Positions 39,201-46,800 of a stretch of 64,000 nt of DNA are shown here, in pieces. Source of the DNA: Sinorhizobium sojae CCBAU 05684. GTDB lineage: Bacteria; Pseudomonadota; Alphaproteobacteria; Rhizobiales; Rhizobiaceae. Location of the stretch: the NCBI RefSeq assembly GCF_002288525.1, contig NZ_CP023068.1, positions 1,488,001 through 1,552,000 on the forward strand, read 5' to 3'. Made by a program: the position numbers and the translations under genes. The first letter of the stretch is position 1. Each line of letters begins with the position of its first letter. The notes beneath the pieces are model-generated. The model ran no database searches and was not told the origin of the DNA. It saw only the letters and a list, made by a program, of their open reading frames with translations.

Positions 39201-40448
39201 ATCCGGTTCGATCCATGGGGTACTGAACCTTCCCGTCAAGCCCAGGCGGGCCGCCAGCACGTGTTCAACTGGCTCTGCGCCCCCTACGACCGACCAAATC
39301 TCCGCGTCAGCAATGGAATAGCGGTGTTCGAGTTCAATAGGGAGCACGTCGTCGCCGACATCAAGAAATTGATCCTCATTAAGCAGTCCCGGAACCTTAA
39401 GGTGCAGCCGTCCCGAAATTTTGGCAACGTCGCCATCCTCCCACGGACCACTGGCACCCGCCGCAACGCTTATGCGGTAAAATATGCTCGTCTCTACTCC
39501 GTCCTTCGTGCCGAAGCGGATGCTGAATCGATGGGCACCAAGCGCTCCAGGCACTCTCAGGGTGCCTCTGGTCACAAAGCCTAGGGGAGCCAAAACGCGG
39601 GTAGCCATCAGCCTCCCATCGCTCAGCCACAGCCTACTGGGCGCTTCCACGCATCCGCTACTCCGGCCTTTAGAGAATCCGAGTTGGCCCAGTGAAAAGT
39701 CACTCGGGATAGCTACAAGTGACGAAGGTCGTCGACCGACCACCAGCGTGTCGATACTAACGGGACGGTCAGCCAGTCTTTCGATCTTGCTGGCGTAGAT
39801 CACTCCAAACGGAAATGCATCCGTCTGGGCATTCCCCGTCGTAAATTGAGGTGTAATCGTGGGAAGCGCGAGATCGAAACGATAAGAAGAGTTGTGCGTA
39901 TTGTCCTTTTCGTCGGGCTGGCCAACGATAAGGTCGCTGTAGTAGCGAGCTGCACCTTTTGCGAACTTACGCGACAGCAACAGGCGTCGTTCGATTGGAG
40001 GTAATACCTTGCACGCAGCGTTATTCTTTCGGTTGATCGTGTATTGATCGAAGATCAGACCACCTCTGAACAGGAGGCGTCGGTTCCAGATTAAGCTGCC
40101 GCGGCTTGGAGGATCGAGTCTCAGCAGGACGGAATCTCGGGCGTCCCTGAACAGATCCATGAGTCTTCTGTCGTCTAAGGTCTGTATTTGGTCAACCTTG
40201 GAGAGGTCAGAATCTATCGCCTTCCAGGAGGCATTGCCATCGAAGCCCCCTCTTGGCGTCCAACGCAGGAAAGCTGAGAGAGGCCTTCTCCTATTGCCGC
40301 TTTCCGCATAGAAAACGTCTACGACACCGACAGCCCGCACCGTGTTTTCGTCTTCATCGGCGGTCGACTCATATAGCCGTCTTACAGGCGGCCATTGAAA
40401 TGCGCCGAAGAATCGAAACGCCAAGTAGCGTCTTGCGTCGGGCTTCAT
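33240..40448 (-). CDS. giant hypothetical protein, 2402 residues
   Basis: I chose ATG 40448 (MKPDARRYLAFRFFGAFQWPP) because GGGGGAATGGC precedes it. Residues 1-1280 are mixed or beta-rich without a known motif. Residues about 1300-1930 are strongly helical with coiled-coil character (LVETIANLIGDELRPVLTET, LAAELDEVAQQIASDAAYAV, VDRVSEAIGAF). Residues about 2200-2340 are Gly-rich alternating hydrophobic strands (GGTGYVSVDTEYRPF, GGLTVSLVLLVAGNVSVAG) resembling a membrane-associated or pore-type beta structure. There is no signal peptide. The plan, a long helical shaft next to hydrophobic beta strands, recalls very large toxins or particle proteins, but I cannot assign a family. Confidence 0.85.
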   Translation of the reverse strand: MKPDARRYLAFRFFGAFQWPPVRRLYESTADEDENTVRAVGVVDVFYAESGNRRRPLSAFLRWTPRGGFDGNASWKAIDSDLSKVDQIQTLDDRRLMDLFRDARDSVLLRLDPPSRGSLIWNRRLLFRGGLIFDQYTINRKNNAACKVLPPIERRLLLSRKFAKGAARYYSDLIVGQPDEKDNTHNSSYRFDLALPTITPQFTTGNAQTDAFPFGVIYASKIERLADRPVSIDTLVVGRRPSSLVAIPSDFSLGQLGFSKGRSSGCVEAPSRLWLSDGRLMATRVLAPLGFVTRGTLRVPGALGAHRFSIRFGTKDGVETSIFYRISVAAGASGPWEDGDVAKISGRLHLKVPGLLNEDQFLDVGDDVLPIELEHRYSIADAEIWSVVGGAEPVEHVLAARLGLTGRFSTPWIEPDEKRRSAADLIQNAIRGMRLAVLALESNQSAAPDSSLADIYIAPQTALFSLTADFDIRRSKNGNLDWKVGSGAEPDYRLTMWDSALGADGDPAYKVPADAWLPLLTGRKGGVGCPDLNLIISSDIKHSGDRKCQFRLQPRDVANATSMTAMLAGMSLQTVGSTVNDDSNSADQSHFWFSARKPSSSRIPVGTNSNTFQLPDIFLRLRLLLSRAAPVALTLPWGERTNRPQPLLIVSRQAASTSRFLLDCREVISDKDDRWLQSDLIDQTPGIVERDEYVVLAQEPFGIVRFRSQALEALGSQDNAIVAFYDSDTRQWQLKLTAPTYQYEFPPQVAGESMDKPKRLELHDINPSEEEKLRPAVDDVHRRAVEFRLTPSAEIWIKPSDVERGYVLPQWESGEIFRQAGELGMGVGLEALRAEFLYGLSVGIKPSEELGPSRRARIAEIEALVGRLPNREATVRLDDDVSLRWSALHQTLSRRPERLEIWSADPDSDVAFAPARFQRGTLFALRSTALHRPPIIDGEVANEPETGKLRFDNKHGLSGGALWPLESKNFFNTLLANPASTRGSIERVALSPIGGDADQKAEFLENRLAIISETRNGFVQRQKIEIIGRIAVFWHRAKHVVVYERTVNPTAQFAPKGEKAETRTRRPVLRKVSEYIELLEPVRNYPDFPAELESSGFLRSVQFNQKIINVDSEWSEDTGEFGWKIPLWNRYSATQRPQVYPRPDIGFVTNAEGEGDAPTATQECLEPENLYFFADATPGAGDNTDEWISRAGIDYSRLPFPTDELQRQSDIGPEEDARAPSARRIPRGFRRFTWRLAPASARTMVNAGRSGKPLYVGLESITFMRPRPEETTKITRIAEALRDSSSLEPPHPSAQLKHWHRPGEGPPELQGLDEALVGFLNAVETGGDIKGSAQLLWQELKDTGPLLQQDPKLRACVVQLNDYWQKVQQFSLEDRSKVLRCDKLIDDFIGSLRRKQLLILEEIRSWGAYDDTEIVPIGRATRLDRLVETIANLIGDELRPVLTETVKDVTSAGSSLAAARQIARDWESEVTGILQRAARELSLVRTSYDRSKPWSSQRLLEFQQKIRNVQQGIAGDLEATVFEIQHRLAAELDEVAQQIASDAAYAVCRIIDGESSIAAALGGVETAAKAYLQSIKYQIEKLKIHELAALASAKLDEAMAQDDGTYRALFESMKVRLTELDQATSTIESRCDALGQILGQGSAPLEQASSEVIQLCTNLIRDAATWLVDSIRELESIADPALQAICDEIKRALQATFELPTGLLSYGGDLGRVADGLVDTALTRIDEALRGLQNDVRAVFNDIDRAGAWVEEKLKGIAIEIGPDKALTLIVENIVEPAVRAALSGLVIPTVVDLEFQLALRQRLRDLSTLAEEEFKGLSNKALGGIATIKAACEGVGGTIDTLEGLLKRAEEAVKGQIDAVFNKLDAALQERDINKAIAQLKDLAKTIDVDVRKIGNDLADALSSANAYVDRVSEAIGAFNSGDPGSLPNKVLRLYAAAATAPAMPNLDFARERLAYYYNDVNKIIDTTKAEAWFGKLGDDLKALGLSLPFSQIGDSLIPFDLRNYDIGRIFRNFGGLKLDTLFKGYRVPDGVKDAIRITHDFEKKLFRAWVQIDVNAPMKGRKSLFSIGPFQLDFVDTDFIAKVRLDASKDTDKVEQTGSATLVTDIEAVVGGQTMVTMRRVTIHYDKASGLKVDFDPKGIRLNPAFQFVQDTLGSLFPSELGGLKVIKQSGVPVGVEHEFSMPPVSLMYATSGVSNISISNSFSLIAFPDFVISDRFSLSKPETPFLFSLFILGGTGYVSVDTEYRPFRNELMVVVEAAAGGSASLGFAFGPVSGQVYITLSVALAYRKLIGTSGGGLTVSLVLLVAGNVSVAGIATVYMGLLLRLAYRNTGQIDAAGTLTVSIRISRFFTLSARANAKYTLRGGKAQTVTSVDTNATIDDPKLAAAARKAEDIMGARHG

Positions 40449-40726
40449 GCCATTCCCCCAGGAATTGACTAGAATACACAACTTAAAGCTGTATTTCGTC
40501 GGAAGACGCAGGCGCACCCGTCCGCGACGAACAACTCGCGGGTACGCTCGACAGAAGGCGAGACTACGCCTTCAATTTACAAAGCTGACACGAGATGCGC
40601 TTACAACTTAACCGCACAAAATTGCTACCTCTGCAACTAGCATTACTTTGACCGGCGAGGCTGCTTCGCAAAATTGATTGGTACAATCTGATATTGTATT
40701 AGTATCCTCTCACACGGAGATGCTCG
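40449..40726. promoter_or_regulatory. probable promoter region of the giant gene pair
   Basis: This is a 278-bp AT-rich gap between the giant genes (leftward) and a decayed small gene (rightward). It should contain the leftward promoter. I cannot pick a single confident -35/-10 pair. Confidence 0.3.
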
Positions 40727-41099
40727 ATGCAACAGTTTAGCTACTTGCGCAGGTTGTTAATTGCCACCTTACTCGCCCTCGCTCCGACGTGGACGATGCC
40801 GCCTTGGGCTTTGCGAGCGAGATGCTAGCGATGAACAAGATATCCAGAGAGCAATCGGCGAAAAGCTGAAAATAGCGCTGCCCGTCAAGCAAGAACTGTC
40901 CAGTGCTAACAAGCGAAACATCTTGGGGTATCAAACCCCCTACCTGAAGCATCACGAAGCGAGTGATGCGAGTATGAAAGAATTCCTCGGGAGCTTTCCC
41001 GACAAAGTACTCAATCACACCAAGACTGTCGATGGATGCAGTTCGATGCCCGGGTATGCGGTCGTTCTCCCACGATCTGTAGGCAATTCCCCGCGATAA
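40727..41099 (+). pseudogene. small secreted protein, frameshifted
   Basis: ATG 40727 behind CGGAGATGCTCG opens a signal-peptide-like start, MQQFSYLRRLLIATLLALAP, which stops after 33 codons. The +1 frame continues with coherent sequence, DEQDIQRAIGEKLKIALPVK and LGYQTPYLKHHEASDASMKE, to 41099. One frameshift near 40810-40830 would join them into a secreted protein of about 120 residues. The family is unknown. Confidence 0.45.
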
Positions 41100-41232
41100 G
41101 CGGATCCTCTTGTCGCCGCAGGCAGCGGCCCGAAACCTTGCGATTTCAGCAGTCGGTGAATGTTGCTAGTATTTTCCGGTACAGACCGGCCGAGCTAACA
41201 AAGCGCCGATAAATAAAGCGGAAGGAGGGTCC

Positions 41233-41619
41233 ATGATGCTCGGAACTGGCAAGCACGTAATCGGAATAGTCCTGATCGCGGGCGCCATTGCAACGATTCC
41301 TCACGCGGTGATTTCGCGAGATCAGAGTCCTGCAAATGTCCGCGGCGAAATACGCAGGGCTTGCTCGAAGTTATCGAACGAGCGCAGGATGCAGGACCGC
41401 TGTGTAGTAAACGACATGAGGGCCAGACGCAGCATGATTGCCCGTCACTACCCCGGCTATATGATTGAAGGTTGCAAAGCCGTGGCCGGCTTCCGAGTTG
41501 CCGCGAAACAGCAATCTAATGACGTCCCTCTCGGATTATACTCGGAAACTCTTTTGTGCCTAGAACGTCAGCAAAAAGAATTCGACGAAATGGGGGAACG
41601 CCGCGGCATTCTGCGATGA
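41233..41619 (+). CDS. small exported hypothetical protein
   Basis: This 128-residue protein starts at ATG 41233 behind a strong GGAAGGAGGGTCC. An N-terminal hydrophobic segment (HVIGIVLIAGAIATIPHAV) is a signal peptide or anchor. The mature part is basic with four Cys (RRACSKLSN, DRCVVNDMR, EGCKAVAGF, LLCLERQQ), probably two disulfides. I do not recognise the family. The IS630 element lies 190 bp downstream. Confidence 0.7.
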   Translation: MMLGTGKHVIGIVLIAGAIATIPHAVISRDQSPANVRGEIRRACSKLSNERRMQDRCVVNDMRARRSMIARHYPGYMIEGCKAVAGFRVAAKQQSNDVPLGLYSETLLCLERQQKEFDEMGERRGILR

Positions 41620-41803
41620 TATTCTCTTGGCAACGTTTGTGGGCATGCCGGAGCATTGTCGCGCCGTTGGCGTCGAACTCCTCAGATAGATGAATGGCTC
41701 CCGTCGCGCCTTTGGACCGTCAATGGGGACGAAGGCTGGGCGGTGATTGTTCGGCCGATTGAGGAAGCGGCGCTCCTGCTAAAGCAGTCAGAGCTGCGAA
41801 GAG

Positions 41804-42907
41804 CTAGTGGATTGATTCCAACGTTTGGAACCCTCGGTTTCGGGCGGCGATGATGTCCTCGGGATCGGCTTTCCAGATAAATGGCTTTGGGTTGTCGGCA
41901 TTGTATTCGCGAACGAAGCGGTTGATGGCGGCCTGGAGATCGACGACGGAATGGAAGACGCCGTGCTTGAGCCTGCGCCGCGTGAGTTTGGCGAAGAAGC
42001 CCTCGACGGCATTGAGCCACGAGCACGAGGTCGGCGTGAAGTGGAAGGTCCAGCGCGGATGGCGGGCGAGCCAGGCGCGGACCTTGTCCTTCTTGTGTGC
42101 GGCGTAGTTGTCGAGGATCACGTGGATCGCCTTATTGGCCGGCACCTCGCGCTCGATGCGGTTGAGGAAGCGGATGAACTCCTGATGGCGGTGGCGCTGC
42201 ATGTTCTGTGCGATAACCGTCCCATCGAGCACGTTGAGCGCGGCAAACAGTGTGGTCGTGCCATGCCGCTTGTAGTCATGAGTCAAGGTTCCGAGTCGGC
42301 CCTTCTTCATCGGCAGGCCGGGCTGGGTGCGGTCGAGCGCCTGGATCTGCGACTTCTCGTCGACCGACAGCACCACGGCATGAGCCGGCGGATCGACATA
42401 CAAGCCGACGATGGTCGTGAGTTTCTCGGCGAAGGCCGGATCGTTGGAGAGCTTGAAGTGCCGCCAGCGATGCGGACTGAGACCGTGCGCCTTCCAGATC
42501 GCTTGCACCGTCGAGGCCGCGATCCCGGCGACCTTGGCCATCGCGCGCAGCGTCCAGTGGGTCGCCTCATGCGGTGGCGGTTCCTGCGTCAGGCGGATGA
42601 TCTCGGCGACACGCTCCGGCGGGACCGGCGTCTTGCCGGGCGGACGGGATTTGTCGCGAAGCAGGCCGTCGACGCCCTCATGCATGAACCGCTCCTGCCA
42701 GCGCCAGACACAGGTCTTGGACTTGCCGGTCTTGGCCATGATCGCCGAGGTGCCCAGACCGTCGCCGCTCAGAAGGACAATACGCGCCCGCCAGACGTGC
42801 TTTTGCGGGCTCTTGGGGTCCGCGGCGATGGCGCCTAATCGCTGACGCTCGGCGGGGAGATACGGTGAAGGAAATGTCGCTGCGCATGCGACAGACTCGC
42901 ATGCCAT
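41804..42907 (-). CDS. IS630-family transposase
   Basis: This 367-residue DDE transposase starts at ATG 42907 (MACESVACAA). The N-terminal HTH region includes TSAIMAKTGKSKTCVWRWQE. The catalytic segments are VVLSVDEKSQIQALDRTQPG, AIHVILDNYAAHK and SWLNAVEGFFAKLTRRRL, the expected D, D and E. It is full length. The TAG stop codon (41804-41806) is formed by the last element base and the TA target, so the gene end depends on the insertion site. Confidence 0.93.
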   Translation of the reverse strand: MACESVACAATFPSPYLPAERQRLGAIAADPKSPQKHVWRARIVLLSGDGLGTSAIMAKTGKSKTCVWRWQERFMHEGVDGLLRDKSRPPGKTPVPPERVAEIIRLTQEPPPHEATHWTLRAMAKVAGIAASTVQAIWKAHGLSPHRWRHFKLSNDPAFAEKLTTIVGLYVDPPAHAVVLSVDEKSQIQALDRTQPGLPMKKGRLGTLTHDYKRHGTTTLFAALNVLDGTVIAQNMQRHRHQEFIRFLNRIEREVPANKAIHVILDNYAAHKKDKVRAWLARHPRWTFHFTPTSCSWLNAVEGFFAKLTRRRLKHGVFHSVVDLQAAINRFVREYNADNPKPFIWKADPEDIIAARNRGFQTLESIH

Positions 42908-42956
42908 CAAGCCAAGGGGAATCCCAATTCAGACTCTTTTGATCCGATCAATCCAC
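41807..42956 (-). mobile_element. IS630-family insertion sequence
   Basis: The ends are inverted GTGGATTGAT at 41807 and 42956. A TA dinucleotide flanks each side (41805-41806 and 42957-42958), the usual IS630 target duplication, here inside CTAG. One full transposase gene fills the element. It lies against a tniQ fragment on its right, so it probably inserted into an older transposon remnant. Confidence 0.88.
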
Positions 42957-42984
42957 TAGCGCATGAGCTGTTATTTGCGGTGCC

Positions 42985-43203
42985 GAACAATCTGTTCGGC
43001 CGATCTCCATCTGAGCGGCGATCAGGTCATCCGTCTCGCCGCATCTTCTCCACCGAACCTGCCACCTTGCGCCGTATGATCTTTTCGAACATAGCGCCAT
43101 CATCGCGACGGCTGATTGCAGCCAGACCGCTGCAGTCCTGCTCCGCCCGTCAGCCGGGCGAACACGAATCAAGGCCCGTTCTTCGAAGCCAACATCTCGG
43201 CTG
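42985..43203 (+). pseudogene. tniQ fragment of a third TniABQ-type transposon
   Basis: The stretch aligns with 14805-15010 of copy 1, for example ATCTTCTCCACCGAACC and GCAGCCAGACCGCTGCAGTC, at roughly 80-85% by eye. It encodes the RLAxIFSTEPATLRRM segment of TniQ. Both ends of the gene and the rest of the transposon are missing, and the IS630 element lies immediately to the left. Confidence 0.75.
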
Positions 43204-43800
43204 ACGCGCACACCGGCGCCCAATCGGGTCGTTGAGGTCAGCGGGGCCGTACCCTGAGGGCGAATACGGTAGTTGTTCACTCCGATTGTCGTGCACGGCG
43301 ACGAACGGAGGATGTAGCCCGTTGCAGCGTTGCTGGCGTGCGGGAGCGGTTCAAAGCTCCCATTTACAGCTTTGAACCGACCGTCCCGGCGCAGACATCC
43401 TCGGCTTGACCTCTCGGTCCGCCCCGAACGCGACGTTAGAGCATTCTATTGGCAATAGCGCTCTTTGCTCGTTCCGAGGGGCGAGTCAAACGGCAACGTT
43501 CCACCCGACTAAGACGACAGGAAGCCGGCGACATGCCGGCTGCCCGGGATGTCGATTCCTATCCCTCGCCTTGAAGGGATCAGAACCAACGACCCTGTTG
43601 TCACGAAATCCCTCCGTCTCAACTTCCCCAGTAGGGGCATCAGCTCAGCGTGGGTTGAACGACAGATTTGGGGCCGACAACTTGCAGACGTTCACCCCGT
43701 GGCGGCCGAGCTCGCGAACTGATCCTTTACCGACGTGTGTAACCTCAACAGGAGACGCTCCTAACAACTGACGGCGGTCGTTCACATATTCGGGCCAATG
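43204..43800. other. 600-bp stretch without a supported gene
   Basis: One plus frame (43406-43771) is Ser-, Thr- and Pro-rich with no motif or ribosome binding site, and looks like noise. The stretch separates transposon debris from the 3' end of the KAP NTPase gene. I see nothing else in it. Confidence 0.45.
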
Positions 43801-46800
43801 TCATTCGGCAGGTTCATTCTCGCTGGATTCTACGTAACGTGCAATTACCTTCGAACCTGGAATCTCTCGCGATAGAATGGTCAACTGGTCGACATCCATT
43901 TTGTCTAAAACCTCAGTGTTTCGTTCGAGTATCCCCTTGCCATTTAGCTGGTTGATGGCCCGAGCGACTATTGCCAAAGGGTCGCTTGAAAGGCTCGGCA
44001 GAGTTGGAACAAGCGCCGTGGCGAGCGAGCTTCTCTGATCACTGTTGCGGGCCAACGAGACGATGCTGTCGATCCCACTGATGAGGATTCCAAGCGGCTT
44101 TGCTTCTCCCGGCCGCGTCAGCACGATCGGCGCTATCTCGACAAAGAACGTCAGGCCAAGTTTCTGCCGTTTAGCCAGCGCGTAGGTGAGTATCCGTTCC
44201 CTCTGAGCCTCATTGAGACCTTTAACCTCGAACAGTGTCTTCAGGACTCGATCTTCTTTGTCGCCGAGCTCCGAAAGCCAGATCGAAAGTGCCCCATCGG
44301 GCCGGTCATTGATCTGCTTGGGCGGGACCGCCAGAATTTCCTTCGCAATATCCAAGCACCGATGTTCGTCTCCGCTGGCGGAGAGTGCGCCAACTATTGC
44401 CTGAATCTCTTCTTCGCCTGCGTCGTTCGCCTGTTTACCGGTCAGGAGTTTCGTCACATCACCAGGTGATATGAACGAGGCGATCTGCCTCACGGATTCA
44501 ACGACAGATGCTGGTGAATGCGGCCATAAGATCGTGGCCACGTCTGATACTCCGGTGCGTATATTCTCACCAACGATACCGCGCGATACCATGTCTACGA
44601 CAGACTTGAAGACGTCCCCTGATCCCGGGAGTGCGGGGTTTTCCCTGATGAACTTGATCGCACGTGAGGCGATGGTGCTGGGGTCATACTGCCCCGTCTG
44701 TTCGTCTTCCACCGGCCAGTTGTCTGCCATCTCGCGATGCAGGATTGGATAGGCCTCGGGAGAACCCGCCGCTTGCTCGAAGAGTGGCTTAAGAACAGCA
44801 GCGATCTGCCCCTTTGGAGCGCTGCTAAGGAGTATTCGAGCGGCAGGAAAAACCGCGGACAGGTAATCAGCTCTGGTCGACATCGCGAGCACGCGTGCCC
44901 CGGAGGTCTTCGTATGGGCCAAAAGCGGGGCCGATGACCATTCAGCCTCGGGTGCGGCGGCTATGAACCTTACATACTTCTCCGCTTCATCCGCCTCGAC
45001 AGCGTCGGCATTCACGAACGCGTTCATCTGACCCGCTAAGGCCGTTTTCTGTTCATCATTCAGCTCTTGAAGGTTTGAGGCAATGTATTCGAGGGATGTC
45101 CAAGGCAAATCCCCGAAGGCCTTACTAGTTAGAGTTCCGATCAATCCGTCCCAGGACTCCCTGTCGCGGCGCATCAGGATTTTTGCGATCCGGACCATGT
45201 ATCCAGAAGTCTCGCCGTCTTCGCTCCATGATTGAGCGAGAGGGAGAACTCCCGATGCGGTTTTCTGATCTATGTGATCCGCCCATCGGGTGGCCAGGTC
45301 AAGAAACTGCTGTGCGCCGGTTTTCCAATCTAATCCCCAATGGTCGGCGTCTCCCATCTCCTGGTGCAGTCGATTGGCCAGTGCGAGGAGAAATATTCGT
45401 GCTTGCTGGATTGTAGCCAAGGCAGCGTGGGCAGCCGCCTCGATCCACGCTCTGGATACGCCGTCGGAATCAGGGATAGCGACAAGCCCAGTTAGCTGCT
45501 GCCACAATACTTCACGGCTCTCCTGACCGCCTTCAGCGAGACCTTTGAACACCTGCCCGAATCTCTGGAGCATGCGATCTTTGTCAGGGATGCCTTCCGG
45601 ATCGCTTTCGAGCTCATCAATGCCCAGACGGGTGTAGTCCTCAGCGAGGAAATGCAGCAGGTGTTCAGCATGCTCGTCCATCCACCTTTCTAACTGTGCG
45701 AAGGGTAGCGTCTGCGCTCCCTGAGAGGATTGGATCTCTCGTCCCAGCAGCCAAGTTCTCAAGCGGGAGTCCGTGGCGGGAGAAAGCCCGTTGTTCGCGC
45801 GAACATCGAGGACGAGCTCGGCCGCGGCCTTGGCATCGGAGACCAGTTCCTCGAGGTTTGGAGTTTCGCCGGTGGGTAGGCGCCACTCGAGATTCTGCCC
45901 CGTAAGCAGATCGCTGGAGAAGCTGTCGGCAACCTCACGTCTGTCAGCCGCCGCGAGGGAGGCGATAATCTCCTTAGCGGCGGTTGGCCCAACGTTCATC
46001 CTGATATCTTTGAGGTCGATCATCTGGCGCGCCAAGGGAACCATCAAGCCGTTGCGGGCCTCCGTCGGGATTCGATCGGCTATCGCAGCCAGAACCCTGG
46101 CCGCGTTCACACGGCGCGTCTGCGTGTCGTCCGAAAGCCCTTCGGCGAGCTCTTCCAGCAATCGAACGTCTTCGCGGCCGAGGTCATTGTCGTCGAGATG
46201 GTGGCCAAAGATTTCCAGGACTCCTTGGGTGTCGCCGGAAACGAACGCATCATTGAGCTCAGCGGCGCGATCTCCGTACTTCCGGGAAATCGCATCCTGC
46301 GCAAGAAGTAGAAGTGGCTGCAGCGATTTCGGCCACCGAAGATCAAGGAGGCTCGACAGGTACTGACGAAGGTTTCGGTGCTCGGCGCGGACGTCATTCC
46401 CGACCATACCATTTTGAACGACGAGGAAGTCCTTCAGAGCATGTTGAGCGCCGACCGCAAGCGAATCCAATGCCTCGCGCCTGAAAACTACGCGGTTGAA
46501 TTCTTGGATTAGTTCCGGGCGTTTTTGTAGCTCGTTGTAGAAATCTGGAAAATCGACGCGCAGCACGCATAGAGCGGCCAAGGCCAGGGGATGATTTGAT
46601 ACAGCGCCGGCATAAAGGACGCCGGGGGCGGTTGATCCGACTCCGCTGCGCTCGCGCTGAACGGCAATCCACCACGTCTGTGTGAACGCATTTAGGATCT
46701 GAATTGCGTTGCGCGGACTCTGGACACCCACGTGGATAAGCCTTTCCACGACATCGTGCAGCCGCACCCCGCCTTTTTCGATTTCAGCGGCGATAGAACC

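Noticed and set aside
41825-42838. Plus-strand frame of 337 codons opposite the IS630 transposase
   Set aside because: It is the shadow of a transposase with intact DDE motifs and normal length. The shadow has no motif.
43406-43771. 121-codon frame between the tniQ fragment and the KAP gene
   Set aside because: It is low-complexity Ser/Thr/Pro/Arg composition without a ribosome binding site or motif. I treat the stretch as noncoding.
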